64,000 bases of DNA, taken from Lactiplantibacillus plantarum EGD-AQ4 (lineage in GTDB: Bacteria; Bacillota; Bacilli; Lactobacillales; Lactobacillaceae). Made by a program: the position numbers and the translations under genes. Within the stretch, counting starts at the first letter, position 1. Every line of letters starts with the position of its first letter. Positions 1 to 11,422 of the stretch are shown here, one piece after another. The stretch covers positions 45,712-109,711 of the forward strand of contig NZ_AVAQ01000052.1 of the NCBI RefSeq assembly GCF_000463075.2, written 5' to 3'. The notes under the pieces were generated by a model. The model searched no databases. It was not told the DNA's origin and saw only the letters and a list, made by a program, of their open reading frames with translations.

Positions 1-1447
<1,447 letters not shown>

Positions 1448-1458
<11 letters not shown>

Positions 1459-1963
1459 GCTTTCCCAACCCTTCAATATACGAATTAATTAATGCCTGTT
1501 GGCCTTCCGGATCCAATTGCTTCTTAATGATCTTCGTCGCAATCGCAACCGAAATGTCAGCGACGTCTGATTGGACGTTCTTCAAGGCATCCTGACGCTC
1601 CTGTTCAATATCCTTGCGTGCATTTTGTTTATATTGTGTTGCTTCATTCTGGGCATCGGCAACAATGGTCGTGCGTTGCTTTTCGCCACTCTTCTTTGCA
1701 TCCGCCACGATTTCACTGGCTTCAGCGCGTGAGTGTGACAACGCATCACGACGTTGATCAGCTAAGTCGCTGGCTTCTTGCCGGGACTTTTGGGCTGAAT
1801 CAATATCGTTCGCAATCTTGTCTGCCCGGTCAGCCATCATTTTAGTGATGGGCTTCCAAGCAACAACTGAGATCAAGGCCATCAAGACAATGAAACTGAT
1901 CCCGATAAACAACATATCACCAAGGTAGAGACCGGATGCACCGATAATTAAATGCGAGAGCAT
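1448..1963 (-). CDS. atpF: F1Fo ATP synthase subunit b
   Basis: Peripheral stalk subunit b. One hydrophobic segment near the N terminus (roughly residues 10-35) anchors it in the membrane; the rest is a long charged Ala/Glu/Lys/Gln-rich helix expected to form the dimeric coiled-coil stalk. At 171 residues it has the usual length. A strong ribosome site AAGGAGGTG precedes ATG 1963. It sits between atpE and atpH and overlaps the latter. Confidence 0.95.
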
Positions 1964-2016
1964 CTAATGACACCTCCTTCTTTCATTTTCATTAAAATGA
2001 ACTCGTTGACCAATGA

Positions 2017-2259
<243 letters not shown>

Positions 2260-2266
2260 CTAAAAA

Positions 2267-2980
2267 CTATTCCTCGTCGTTAACCTTCTGAGAAATATAA
2301 ACTGAAGTCAAGGTTACGAACACGAACGCTTGAATGCTCCCGATAAACACTGAGAAACCTTGCCATAAGAGTTCAATTGGGAATGAGTATACATAGCTCA
2401 ACCAACCGTTACTCTTTGCCAAGTCAGCAACCTTTGTCAGCAACATTTCACCGGCAAAGATATTACCGAACAACCGAAGTCCCAAGGTTAGAAAATCGGT
2501 AAATTGTTCAAAGACGTTGATAACCGAGAAAACTGCGAAAGGCTGCGTATATTCTTTCAAATAGCCGCCCATGCCCTTCTTGCGAACACCTGCCGCATGC
2601 GCAATTGCAACGGTCATAAACGATAACGTCAAAGTCACGATCGGATCAGCCGTCGGACTTTTCAGATACGTATACTCGCCGACTTGAACATGAATGAACA
2701 ATCCAAGTTGGTTAGCAATGAAGATAAAGAGGAACAAAGTAAAGGCGTACAGACCGAAGTTGGACGCTTCATTCCCCTTGATAGAACCTTTGACAATGCC
2801 ATTCGTGAACTCGATGAGCCACTCCAGCACATTTTGTCCACCCTTGGGCTTCATCGCAATATGTCGCGAAAGTAAAAATACAAACAAGAACACAATTAGA
2901 CAAGTCACGATTACTGAGATGTCATTCGCGATATTAAACGTCAGCCCAAGGAATTTGACTGTAGGAACTGGATCACCCAC
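2267..2980 (-). CDS. atpB: F1Fo ATP synthase subunit a
   Basis: Membrane subunit a, which forms the proton half-channels beside the c ring. The 237-residue protein is mostly hydrophobic with five to six membrane segments. The essential arginine is visible in the motif GLRLFGNIFAGE. Translation starts at GTG 2980-2978, supported by an AGAGGTG ribosome site 7 nt upstream; no ATG fits better. It is the first atp gene visible; no atpI-like gene is seen upstream. Confidence 0.96.
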   Translation of the reverse strand: MGDPVPTVKFLGLTFNIANDISVIVTCLIVFLFVFLLSRHIAMKPKGGQNVLEWLIEFTNGIVKGSIKGNEASNFGLYAFTLFLFIFIANQLGLFIHVQVGEYTYLKSPTADPIVTLTLSFMTVAIAHAAGVRKKGMGGYLKEYTQPFAVFSVINVFEQFTDFLTLGLRLFGNIFAGEMLLTKVADLAKSNGWLSYVYSFPIELLWQGFSVFIGSIQAFVFVTLTSVYISQKVNDEE

Positions 2981-3013
2981 TGAATATCACCTCTTTCCTT
3001 TAATTTCGGTACT

Positions 3014-3042
3014 ATGATAACCTTAACCGTTGCGGCTGGCAA
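3014..3042 (-). promoter_or_regulatory. Likely promoter of the atp operon
   Basis: On the minus strand TTGCCA (3042-3037) and TATCAT (3019-3014) are 17 nt apart, about 30 nt before the atpB start. The match to sigma-A boxes is good but was judged by eye only. Confidence 0.5.
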
Positions 3043-3162
3043 CGTCAATTTTATCGTAATCCGAAATGGTAGATCAGGGTCGCCCCTAATCAAAATACAA
3101 AGGTAATAATACCACCACCGTCGAAAAAATTCAAAATAATTTCAACTTTTCGTCAATCAGCA

Positions 3163-3212
3163 AAAATCCAACAACATCAAGCTTTCATGAAGCTTTCACA
3201 TCGTTGGATTTT
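3163..3212 (-). terminator. Terminator after the uracil permease gene
   Basis: Minus strand: AAAATCCAAC pairs with GTTGGATTTTT around an AAGCTT-containing inner stem (AAAGCTT / AAGCTT). It follows the permease stop by about 45 nt and separates it from the atp promoter. Confidence 0.8.
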
Positions 3213-3257
3213 CATCATCTAGACTTTATTTTCATATTCTAGCAGATACGTATCGAT

Positions 3258-4539
3258 TTATTTCTCGTTGACGGCCACCTTTGGTAGTATCAGGTTCATG
3301 GCGATTCCCAGCACCGTTGCGACAGCTAAACCACTGAATTGAAAACTACCGATTTGTAAGTAAGCATTCCCAATTCCAATCACCAAAATCGCTGATGCAA
3401 TCATCAAATTGCGCTTCTGATTAAAATCAACTTTATTATCAATCAGGATGCGCATCCCACTGGAAGCAATCACCCCAAATAGTAAGAAGCTGACACCACC
3501 GATGACTGGTGACGGAATACTTTCAATCAACGCGGACAATTTACCTACAAAACTAAAGACGATGGCGAAGAAGGCCGCCCCACCGAGCACGTAAATACTG
3601 TGAACCCGAGTGATTGCCAGCACGCCAATATTTTCACCGTAAGAGGTCACAGGTGGGCCACCGACAAAACCAGCAATAATTGAGGCGGTCCCATCACCAG
3701 CTAACGTGTGATTAAGTCCCGGATCCTTGAAGAAGTTTCGTTTGGTTAATTTGTTCAAGACCATAATATGGCCCATGTGCTCTGACATCGTGACAAAGGC
3801 AATCGGCGCCATACTTAAAATGGCCCCCCCAGTAGATGCCGGGATGGTAACTAATAAATGGTAATTGAAAGGCTGGCATCGCAAACCAGTGCGCCTTTTC
3901 GACGCCAGAGAAGTCCACGATTCCGACTAAGATCGCCAAAATATAACCACAGACGATTCCAAGCAAGATTGGAACTAAACTCATAAAGCCCCGCAGATAC
4001 ATGTTAAAGATCACTGTCAATAACATCGTCGCAATCGCAACCGCAAAATATTTCAAATCATAATTATTGCCATTCATCGTCGCGTCCTTAGCTGCGGTAC
4101 TGGCAAGTGATAAGCCAATCACCATAACGATCGGTCCAACAACAATTGGTGGCAACGCTTTGTCGATCCAATCCGATCCGATCAATGTCACTAACAGACT
4201 GACGAGCAAGTAGACGCACCCAACGGCGACCGTCCCTTGCGCAATTGCTGGATAACCAGCCGTCTTCATCAGCGACTGCATAACAACGATAAATGAAAAA
4301 CTAGACCCCATGTACGCCGGAATCTTGCCGCGCGTAATCAGGATATACATCAACGTCCCGACCCCGGAACTAAATAAGGCGATTCCCGGGTTTAATCCAA
4401 CCAGAATTGGTACCAGAACAGTCGACCCAAACATGGAGAACAGATGCTGTACGGATAATCCTAACCAACTACCAAATTTTGGTCGGTCATGAATGTCTAA
4501 GACGACTTCATCATTATGAAACGCCGCTTTCTTTGTCAT
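3258..4539 (-). pseudogene. pyrP: Uracil permease (NCS2 family), broken by a +1 frameshift
   Basis: Uracil:proton symporter of the UraA/PyrP type. The first reading frame (from ATG 4539, MTKKAAFHNDEV) carries the N-terminal half with LSVQHLFSMFGSTVLVP; the second frame, ending at 3258, carries the conserved APIAFVTMSEHMGHI and GDGTASIIAGFVGGPPVTSYGEN motifs. The two frames meet at a run of seven G (3830-3824 on the minus strand). With six G the gene would read YWGAIL and give 426 residues, a normal length: 1282 nt is one more than a multiple of three. ATG 4539 has an AAAGGGG ribosome site. A PyrR-type attenuator and promoter lie upstream. This may be a true mutation, a slippage-prone tract or a homopolymer sequencing error. 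Confidence 0.85.
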
Positions 4540-4575
4540 AACGCACCCCTTTATCAAATCATTGTAAAAAGAAAA

Positions 4576-4680
4576 GACAGCCCACCACTCAAAGCGGCTA
4601 GGCTGTCCGAAATTACGTCTGACTCCCTTACAAGTCGACGTCCGTTCATCCTTATCAGCCTCTCTGAGCTAATTTAAAGG
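4576..4680 (-). promoter_or_regulatory. PyrR-type transcription attenuator (PyrR binding loop plus terminator)
   Basis: On the minus strand the leader holds GCTCAGAGAGGCTGATAAGG (about 4670-4651), closely matching the known PyrR RNA-binding loop (CAGAGAGGCU followed by AAGG). After it comes a terminator hairpin, GACAGCC (4607-4601) pairing with GGCTGTC (4582-4576), followed by TTTTCTTTTT. In the known mechanism UMP-bound PyrR favours the terminator, so uracil uptake falls when pyrimidines are plentiful. It controls the permease gene just downstream. Confidence 0.85.
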
Positions 4681-4698
4681 AACTGTTTAATTGCAATT

Positions 4699-4727
4699 AG
4701 TGTACTCGTCTGTTGAATACTTGTCAA
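4699..4727 (-). promoter_or_regulatory. Promoter of the uracil permease gene
   Basis: TTGACA (4727-4722) and TACACT (4704-4699) on the minus strand with a 17-nt spacer, placed just before the PyrR leader. Confidence 0.7.
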
Positions 4728-4785
4728 CTAACGGTTTAAATGTCTTTGCTTTTTCGGTGGTATGTTTGTATTGCAGATTAGTTAA

Positions 4786-4888
4786 GGTCAACTGCGCCAG
4801 CTTAGGACCGCTGGAAAATAAAACGAGTTGGCGTAAACATGCTCTTGTTGATGCTTCCTAGTCCGGATTACAGGTATTCGAAAGGCAG
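4786..4888 (+). repeat. Dispersed intergenic repeat, copy 1
   Basis: This stretch aligns along its length with 63896-64000 and with the reverse complement of 16326-16433. Shared landmarks in order: AAGGTCAA, CGCCAGCT, CCGCTGGAAA, GAGTT(A/G)GCGTAAA, CTAGTCCGG(C/A)TTACAGG. No reading frame is shared. The rest of the gap from 4889 to 5320 shows nothing I can support except AT-rich sequence. Confidence 0.65.
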
Positions 4889-5320
4889 ACATGTGCGGAC
4901 TCAACTTTTAATAGACTGGTCGTTGATTCATAGCCAACCGTCCATTTGATATTTAACTGTAAGACTCGTGCTCGATAATCTAACTAATATTTGAATTCTA
5001 TTAATCATCAGTATCACAGGATATCACCAGGAATCTGCATCATTGGCCGTGACACAAAAGACCTCAATTGGACACAAACGCAAATTTTATTGTCTAACCA
5101 AATGTTCAGTTTCCACTGAATTAAATAATAATCTACGGGCGATTTTACTAATATCTAAATGCTGTGACGCATCAACGATACTGATTCAAGCTTCACAGAA
5201 AAGCCAGCCTCTCATAACCAATATCCAAATTCACTGAGTCAAGTAATCATGAATCCAGTCTATTTCTCACTGTACAGGTCCTATAATATAGTAAGAATTT
5301 TTTCAAATATTAGTGAACGA

Positions 5321-5368
5321 AAAAGGCAGCCCCACCCCACAAGTTTGTGAAATGGTGCTACCTTTTTT
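5321..5368 (-). terminator. Terminator after upp
   Basis: Minus strand: GGTAGCACCA pairs imperfectly with GTGGGGCTGCC, with an inner TCACA/TGTG stem, followed by a T run. A-tracts on both sides make it possibly active in both directions. Confidence 0.8.
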
Positions 5369-5376
5369 ATGGCAAC

Positions 5377-6006
5377 TTACTTCGTACCAAATAACCGGTC
5401 GCCAGCATCGCCCAAACCTGGAACGATGTAGCCATCTTCATTTAAATGGTCATCAAGTGCTGCGGTATAAACATCGATGTCTGGATGTGCGTCGCGAAGG
5501 GCTTTAACCCCTTCAGGCGCTGCAACTAAGCACATGAACTTAATATTGCTAGCGCCACGCTTCTTCAACATATCCATGGCCATGATGGCTGAACCACCAG
5601 TGGCTAACATTGGATCAACGACAAACAATTGACGTTGTGAAATGTCACTTGGTAATTTAACAAAATATTCGACTGGCTTTAACGTCTTTTCGTCACGATA
5701 CATACCGACGTGACCAACTTTAGCCGCTGGAATCATGTTTAAGAACCCATCGACCATTCCTAAACCAGCCCGTAAAATCGGCACAATGGCAACCTTCTTA
5801 CCAGCCAATGTTTTTTGCGTTGACTTGGCAATCGGTGTCTCGATTTCAATGTCCTTCAATGGCATATCGCGTGATACTTCGTACGCCATCAACGTTGAAA
5901 TTTCGTTGACCATTTCCCGGAAGACTTTCGTCCCACAGTTCTTTTCCCGAATAATTGTCAATTTATGTTGAATGAGCGGATGATCCAAAACCTCAAACTT
6001 ACCCAT
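5377..6006 (-). CDS. upp: Uracil phosphoribosyltransferase
   Basis: Converts uracil and PRPP to UMP, the salvage step that follows uracil uptake. The PRPP-binding motif [11 protein letters not shown] and the C-terminal uracil-binding [14 protein letters not shown] are visible. Starting at ATG 6006 ([15 protein letters not shown]) the protein has 209 residues, the usual length; an AAGGAG site lies 12 nt upstream. An alternative start four codons earlier is less likely. It is read from the same strand as glyA, 80 nt downstream of it. Confidence 0.97.
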   Translation of the reverse strand: MGKFEVLDHPLIQHKLTIIREKNCGTKVFREMVNEISTLMAYEVSRDMPLKDIEIETPIAKSTQKTLAGKKVAIVPILRAGLGMVDGFLNMIPAAKVGHVGMYRDEKTLKPVEYFVKLPSDISQRQLFVVDPMLATGGSAIMAMDMLKKRGASNIKFMCLVAAPEGVKALRDAHPDIDVYTAALDDHLNEDGYIVPGLGDAGDRLFGTK

Positions 6007-6085
6007 GTTGCTACGCACACTCCTTAGTGATTTCTTTCTATTGTAGCTAATTTGGAAAGAAAAAACCAGACCTGATATAAATTAC

Positions 6086-7324
6086 TTAATCAACATCAAT
6101 CGGATGTTTGGCCGTTAACGCCATAGCTTGTTGCTTAACATCATCCAAGTTTGCTTGGTCTGTCGGCGCTTGTAACGCTTGCAAGATTAATTCAGCAACC
6201 TTGGTAGCATCCGCTTCATCAAATCCACGCGTCGTAATCGCTGGGGTCCCTAACCGAATGCCAGAGGTCTTGAAAGCCCCTAAAGTTTCGTTTGGAATAG
6301 CTTCCTTGTTGACGGTGATGTAGACCGTATCGAGTAAATCTTGGACTTGCCGACCATTTAATCCCGACTTCGTGACGTCAATCGTCATTAAATGGTTGTC
6401 CGTCCCACCAGAGATGACCCGAACCAAGTCAGATTCAGTAAAGACCTTCGCCATTGCTTTTGCATTATCAATAATGTGTTGTGCATAAACTTTAAATTCT
6501 GGTTGTAAGTCTTCGCCCAGCGCAATCGCCTTACCAGCAATCACGTGGTCTAACGGGCCACCCTGATTGCCAGGGAAAACTGCGGAATTGATCTTCTTAC
6601 CGTATTTTTCCTTGGCGAGGATCATCCCACCACGAGGACCACGTAGCGTCTTGTGGGTCGTTGTCGTGACGACATCGGCATAAGGCACTGGGTTTGGATG
6701 CAGTCCGGCTGCAACCAAACCAGCAATGTGGGCCATGTCGACCATTAAGAGTGCGCCAACCGCATCCGCGATTTCACGGAACTTCTTAAAATCAATTAAC
6801 CGACTGTAAGCTGAAGCTCCCGCAACGATTAATTTTGGTTGGAATTCCTTTGCTTGTGCCAAAATGGCATCATAGTTCAGCTCTTCGGTCTCAGGATCTA
6901 ACCCGTATCCTTGGAAATCATAGAGCTTCCCAGAAAAGTTAACACTCGAGCCGTGTGTCAAGTGGCCCCCAGCGTCTAATGACATCCCCATAACCCGGTC
7001 GCCCGGTTGAATTAATGCCATGTACGCTGCCGCATTCGCTTGTGAACCTGAGTGAGGTTGAACGTTAGCGTATTCCGCGCCAAATAGCTTCTTAGCACGT
7101 TCAATCGCTAAAGTTTCAACTTGGTCAATATATTCGTTACCGCCGTAAAAACGGTGACCTGGATAACCTTCGGAGTATTTATTAGTCAGCACACTCCCCT
7201 GTGCTGCTCGAACACCTTTCGAGACAATATTTTCGGAAGCAATCAACTCAATGTTGTGCTGTTGCCGTGCCTGTTCCTTACTAATCGCAGCCCATACTTC
7301 TGGATCTTGTTCTTGGTAATTCAT
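6086..7324 (-). CDS. glyA: Serine hydroxymethyltransferase
   Basis: PLP enzyme that interconverts serine and glycine while charging tetrahydrofolate with a one-carbon unit for purine and thymidylate synthesis. The protein is 412 residues, usual for bacteria. The PLP-lysine lies in [14 protein letters not shown] and the conserved N-terminal [15 protein letters not shown] and [13 protein letters not shown] blocks are present. A GGAGGAG ribosome site precedes ATG 7324. Upstream sua5 and downstream upp are on the same strand, the conserved Firmicute order. Confidence 0.97.
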   Translation of the reverse strand: MNYQEQDPEVWAAISKEQARQQHNIELIASENIVSKGVRAAQGSVLTNKYSEGYPGHRFYGGNEYIDQVETLAIERAKKLFGAEYANVQPHSGSQANAAAYMALIQPGDRVMGMSLDAGGHLTHGSSVNFSGKLYDFQGYGLDPETEELNYDAILAQAKEFQPKLIVAGASAYSRLIDFKKFREIADAVGALLMVDMAHIAGLVAAGLHPNPVPYADVVTTTTHKTLRGPRGGMILAKEKYGKKINSAVFPGNQGGPLDHVIAGKAIALGEDLQPEFKVYAQHIIDNAKAMAKVFTESDLVRVISGGTDNHLMTIDVTKSGLNGRQVQDLLDTVYITVNKEAIPNETLGAFKTSGIRLGTPAITTRGFDEADATKVAELILQALQAPTDQANLDDVKQQAMALTAKHPIDVD

Positions 7325-7382
7325 GAATAAATCTCCTCCATTTCACAAGTGACAACTTTCGGGTTTTCCCGACTTGCAATTA

Positions 7383-8402
7383 TTATACACTAAAATGGGT
7401 CTGTCCGGCAGATTTATTTAAGCGATTCATGTAAGCTAGCCCCAACCCTTTATTTTCAAAGGCTTGGCAGAGGATATCCTTAATTTCCGTTTCCGTATCA
7501 AAGTGTCGTAAGCCGGCAAACAGTCGTTGGCTTGCCGATTGAATATCAGTTCCAAGCGAGAATTGTTCGCAATTTGACGGAATCTGGTTTTTATTCAAAA
7601 TTGCATCCGTCGCCATGACCCCCATCGGGACGTTTTGTTGCGCTGCCCAGTCTAAAGCTTGTGGCCAATCTTCCGAACGATCAACGATATAAACCTGTGC
7701 ATTCGGCGCATAGTGCTTGTATTTCATCCCCGGTGCTTTAGGAACTTCAGTGGCCCCGACGTGATGAGCTTCGGTCTGAACGGGCATGCCAATCACAGCT
7801 TCAATTGCTTCCGGCGTAATGGCGCCGGGCCGTAAAATCGCAGGCTGGTCAGTCGACAGGTCCAAGACAGTCGACTCTACGCCGACTTTAGTTGGGCCAT
7901 CATCCAGAATGCCGGCAATCTTGCCGTTCAAATCATGATAAACGTGTTCAGCTAAGGTCGGACTTGGTTTACCAGACGTATTGGCAGACGGCCCCACGAT
8001 CGGTGTCTTAGCCGCCCGAATCAAAGCCAAGGTCGCAGCATTATCCGGATTACGAAAAGCGGCGGTCTGTAAACCACCCGTCACTTCAGTGGCAAGTGCG
8101 TTGGGCTTCAACTTAAAAATCATCGTTAATGGTCCGGGCCAAAAGGCTTTGATCAACTTCTTGGCTGCCTCTGATAACGGCATTGCAAACCGTTCAACTG
8201 TCGCCACGTCGGCAACGTGGACGATCAACGGATTATCACTCGGCCGCCCCTTCGCGCGATAGACTTGCTTGACCGCATCAACATTCGTGGCATCCGCACC
8301 TAAGCCATACACGGTTTCGGTTGGAAAAGCCACCAGTTGCCCCGCAGCTAACAACGCCGCGGCAGCTGGAATTTCATCCGGCTTAAATACTTTGGTTTCC
8401 AT
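7383..8402 (-). CDS. sua5: L-threonylcarbamoyladenylate synthase (Sua5 type)
   Basis: Makes threonylcarbamoyl-AMP from threonine, bicarbonate and ATP for the t6A37 modification of tRNAs reading ANN codons. The YrdC domain spans roughly residues 10-200, with FPTETVYGLGADA, the SDNPLIVHV loop and GPSANTSGKPSPT; a linker (MKYKHYAPNAQV) leads to the C-terminal Sua5 domain, so this is the long form. The frame is open to 8489, but ATG 8402 (METKVFKPDE) has an AGAGGAA ribosome site and gives 339 residues. The upstream part of the frame overlaps a 20-bp element also found near the window's right end. Confidence 0.93.
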   Translation of the reverse strand: METKVFKPDEIPAAAALLAAGQLVAFPTETVYGLGADATNVDAVKQVYRAKGRPSDNPLIVHVADVATVERFAMPLSEAAKKLIKAFWPGPLTMIFKLKPNALATEVTGGLQTAAFRNPDNAATLALIRAAKTPIVGPSANTSGKPSPTLAEHVYHDLNGKIAGILDDGPTKVGVESTVLDLSTDQPAILRPGAITPEAIEAVIGMPVQTEAHHVGATEVPKAPGMKYKHYAPNAQVYIVDRSEDWPQALDWAAQQNVPMGVMATDAILNKNQIPSNCEQFSLGTDIQSASQRLFAGLRHFDTETEIKDILCQAFENKGLGLAYMNRLNKSAGQTHFSV

Positions 8403-8471
8403 AATTACTGATTCCTCTACTTTATTGTATTTATAATTTGTGATTAACAATTTAATGTGCATTATTAGTGC

Positions 8472-8491
8472 TAATTTGTCATGAATCATGA
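8472..8491 (-). repeat. 20-bp element shared with 63855-63874
   Basis: On the minus strand TCATGATTCATGACAAATTA; the identical 20 bp occur at 63855-63874. Each copy sits upstream of a minus-strand gene (sua5 here, the GNAT gene there). The core TCATGATTCATGA is a near-perfect palindrome made of two TCATGA units, so a protein-binding site is possible. Confidence 0.5.
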
Positions 8492-8493
8492 AT

Positions 8494-8592
8494 AAAACGT
8501 GCTGATTTTTAAATTCAAAGCAGCCGGCCCCGGAAGTCGGACTCGGACGCTCACCGGCTGACGAACAGGAATCCAGTTTCCCGGCACGTTTT
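8494..8592 (-). other. Structured intergenic element with nested inverted repeats between prmC and sua5
   Basis: AAAACGTGC (8494-8502) and GCACGTTTT (8584-8592) are a perfect 9-bp inverted pair; inside, CAGCCGG and CCGGCTG form a second pair. Read on the minus strand the outer 3' arm ends in TTTTATT, so the element could be an elaborate terminator after prmC or a leader RNA of sua5. The function cannot be decided by reading alone. Confidence 0.55.
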
Positions 8593-8637
8593 AATCATTT
8601 TTAGCACAACACAATAACTAATTTCAATTCACCTGAC

Positions 8638-9498
8638 CTACCCAGGTTGAACCACCCGCAACATGCGGTCGTGTCCAGCCATGTCTTGACGCAGGGTCAC
8701 TTTTGCAGTTGGCAGTGCTTGTTGGAACAAGCGCTGGACTGCTGGTCCCTGATGATAGCCGAACTCTAAGTATAAGCGTCCAGCTGCCGTTAAATGTGGT
8801 GCGACTGTCGCGGCCAGTTGCTCATAGAGTGCTAGACCGTCATGAGCCGCGAATAAGGCCGTTTGTGGTTCATAGGCTAAGACACTAGCATCCATGACTT
8901 CTTTTTCATCCGTTGCGATGTACGGCGGATTACTGACGATCACGTCAAATGGTTTGGCCGCAACCGACTGCAATAAGTCACTTTGGACAAAGCTCACGTC
9001 AAGCGCGAGCTGTTCAGCATTGCGTTTGGCGACCGCTAACGCCGCTAAGGAGACATCACTCGCCGTCACCTGCCAGCTTGGACGTTCGTGCTTGAGCGCC
9101 AGGGCGATTGCCCCCGAGCCAGTGCCGATATCTAAGACCCGCAGCGGGGTATCAGTGGCTGCATCATCGGTCAAAATCCAGTCTACCAGTTCTTCGGTCT
9201 CAACCCTAGGAATAAGAACTGCGGGATCAACTTGCAACTCTAAGCCATAAAAAGGCGCCCTGCCCAAGACGTACTGGACTGGCTCCCCAGCCACGACGCG
9301 TGCGATGCCCTGCTGGTAGGCTTGCCAAATTGACGTTGGCAAACTCTCACGATAATGGATCAAGAGCTGCGTCTGGTCCAGCTGGCTCAATCCTAATAGC
9401 AAGAAACGGGCACTATCAGTTGGCAACTTTGCCGTTTTAAGACAAAAAGAAGCCCACTGCTGGGCTTCAAAATAGGTCGGCTGTTGTGGCTTATTCAT
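8638..9498 (-). CDS. prmC: Peptide chain release factor N5-glutamine methyltransferase
   Basis: Methylates the glutamine of the GGQ motif in release factors using S-adenosylmethionine, which raises termination efficiency. The SAM-binding motif [13 protein letters not shown] and the catalytic NPPY ([12 protein letters not shown]) are visible; an N-terminal helical domain of about 90 residues precedes them. Length (286) is normal. The start overlaps the end of prfA, its substrate's gene, by 8 nt, so the two are translationally coupled. Confidence 0.96.
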   Translation of the reverse strand: MNKPQQPTYFEAQQWASFCLKTAKLPTDSARFLLLGLSQLDQTQLLIHYRESLPTSIWQAYQQGIARVVAGEPVQYVLGRAPFYGLELQVDPAVLIPRVETEELVDWILTDDAATDTPLRVLDIGTGSGAIALALKHERPSWQVTASDVSLAALAVAKRNAEQLALDVSFVQSDLLQSVAAKPFDVIVSNPPYIATDEKEVMDASVLAYEPQTALFAAHDGLALYEQLAATVAPHLTAAGRLYLEFGYHQGPAVQRLFQQALPTAKVTLRQDMAGHDRMLRVVQPG

Positions 9499-10573
9499 TG
9501 GTTAAGCGCTCCATCTTTTCAGCCTGGTCCGCTAAGACTAATGCATCGATAACTTCGTCTAATTCACCGTTCATGACCCGGTCTAATTTGTTCAACGTCA
9601 AACCGATTCGGTGATCCGTCACCCGGTTTTGTGGGAAGTTATAAGTCCGGATCCGTTCAGAACGGTCCCCGGTCCCGACAGCTGATTTACGTTCAGCATC
9701 GTACTCATTTTGTTCCCGCGATTGATAGTAGTCATAGACCCGCGCACGCAAGATTTCCATGGCTTTGGCCCGGTTCTGTTGTTGTGAACGTTGGTCTTGC
9801 ATCGAAACGACGATTCCTGTTGGTAAGTGGGTCATCCGCACCGCTGAAGAGGTCTTGTTAATATGCTGACCACCGGCACCAGATGAGCGGAAGACATCGG
9901 TCCGAATATCTTTAGGATCAATATCAATATCCACGTCTTGGGCTTCTGGCATGACCCCGACTGTGGCGGTTGACGTGTGCACCCGTCCGGCAGATTCGGT
10001 AACGGGTACCCGTTGAACCCGGTGCGCGCCACTCTCATACTTCAGCTTGGAGTACACTTTGTCACCAGAAATAATCAGCACGATTTCTTTAAAGCCACCG
10101 ACTTCCGTTTCGTTACGGTCAGCGACTTCCACTTGCCACCCTTGCCGTTCAGCATACTTGGAGTACATGTTGAAGAGGTCCGCAGCAAACAGGCTGGCTT
10201 CATCACCACCGGCAGCACCGTGGATTTCCATGATGATGTTCTTATCATCGTTCGGATCCTTTGGTAGCATCAACAAGGTAATTTCGTGTTCGAGTTGGTC
10301 CTTTTCAGCGTTGAGGTTCTTCAAATCGTCCTTGACCATCGCATTCATCTCATCGTCGAGCTTTTCATGCAATAATTCATCGTTTTCCTCAATCTGACTC
10401 GTCACTTCTTTATAGTGGTTATACTTTTCAACCGTTTCACGCAGGTTACCCATTTCTTTAGATAACTTCATAAAACGTTGTGAATCCGCAATCACATCGG
10501 GATCACTCAGCAGTTCGCCAAGCTCTTCATACCGATCAGCAACGGCTTGTAATTTATCAAAAAACTTATCCAT
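9491..10573 (-). CDS. prfA: Peptide chain release factor 1
   Basis: Recognises UAA and UAG stop codons and triggers release of the finished protein from the ribosome. The catalytic GGQ is seen in [17 protein letters not shown], and the coiled-coil N-terminal domain and the [16 protein letters not shown] segment of the codon-recognition domain are present. Length 360 residues is standard. It lies between tdk (13 nt upstream) and prmC (overlapping), an arrangement widely conserved in Firmicutes. Confidence 0.98.
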   Translation of the reverse strand: MDKFFDKLQAVADRYEELGELLSDPDVIADSQRFMKLSKEMGNLRETVEKYNHYKEVTSQIEENDELLHEKLDDEMNAMVKDDLKNLNAEKDQLEHEITLLMLPKDPNDDKNIIMEIHGAAGGDEASLFAADLFNMYSKYAERQGWQVEVADRNETEVGGFKEIVLIISGDKVYSKLKYESGAHRVQRVPVTESAGRVHTSTATVGVMPEAQDVDIDIDPKDIRTDVFRSSGAGGQHINKTSSAVRMTHLPTGIVVSMQDQRSQQQNRAKAMEILRARVYDYYQSREQNEYDAERKSAVGTGDRSERIRTYNFPQNRVTDHRIGLTLNKLDRVMNGELDEVIDALVLADQAEKMERLTNE

Positions 10574-10586
10574 TCTCAGCTATTCC

Positions 10587-11165
10587 TCACTTTGTTAATT
10601 TCGGCGGATAAAAATAATGATGGCGACAAACTGGGTAGTACGCCTCATTACCCCCGATTTGAACTTGTTCACCCTCATAGACTGGCTGGCCGTCGTGGAA
10701 CCGTAAGTTCATGATGGCTTTCTTACGACAGAACCAGCAGATCGTCTTCATCTCTTCGATTTTATCGGCATATAGTAATAGGTACTTGCTGCCTTCGAAC
10801 AATTCATTCCGAAAATCGTTCTTCAAACCAAACGTCATGACTGGAATCTTCAACTTATCGACAATGTTGGCGAGTTCCAGTACGTGATGTTTCTTTAAAA
10901 ATTGGGCTTCATCGATCAAAACGCAGGCCGCATCCGGATTGGTACGCTCAACCACGTCGAAAACGTCGGTGTCATCGAAGACCGGAATGGCTTCCCGTTT
11001 GAGTCCGATGCGACTGGAAACGTAGCCGACGCCGTCACGATTATCTAAGCCACTCGTTAAAATAATGACCGACTTATCCTGTTCCTCATAATTATGGGCA
11101 ACTTTCAGAATTTCAATGGTCTTCCCACTGTTCATCGCGCCATATCGAAAAAATAACTGTGCCAA
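10587..11165 (-). CDS. tdk: Thymidine kinase
   Basis: Phosphorylates thymidine to dTMP in the salvage pathway. The P-loop GAMNSGKT, the Walker B-like [10 protein letters not shown] and zinc ligands in CWFCRKKA and the C-terminal CRHHYF mark the type II family; 192 residues is the usual length. Translation starts at TTG 11165, with AAGGGGATT upstream. It is the first gene of the tdk-prfA-prmC-sua5 group. Confidence 0.96.
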   Translation of the reverse strand: MAQLFFRYGAMNSGKTIEILKVAHNYEEQDKSVIILTSGLDNRDGVGYVSSRIGLKREAIPVFDDTDVFDVVERTNPDAACVLIDEAQFLKKHHVLELANIVDKLKIPVMTFGLKNDFRNELFEGSKYLLLYADKIEEMKTICWFCRKKAIMNLRFHDGQPVYEGEQVQIGGNEAYYPVCRHHYFYPPKLTK

Positions 11166-11422
11166 GTGACTAATCCCCTTTTTTACACATTTCTAGTCAA
11201 TTATAGCGGATTTGCGCATGAATTTCAGCATTCTGTCATTAAAACTAATTAACGAATTGATAATATGCGTGTAAATGGCAGGAGTATCACTTTTCTTTTA
11301 GGGGCGTTCAGTATAAAATACTTGAGAGTAGGACATTTCGTCCGGTAATTATGATTTTCATACCCAGTCAGCGTTTTGTTCACATTGACGGGTAAATCAA
11401 GAATTAGGGGTACCGATAACTT

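Noticed and set aside
5043..5237. Open frame of 64 codons in the gap before upp
   Set aside because: No ribosome site or promoter and no recognisable protein features; the gap is AT-rich and otherwise empty.
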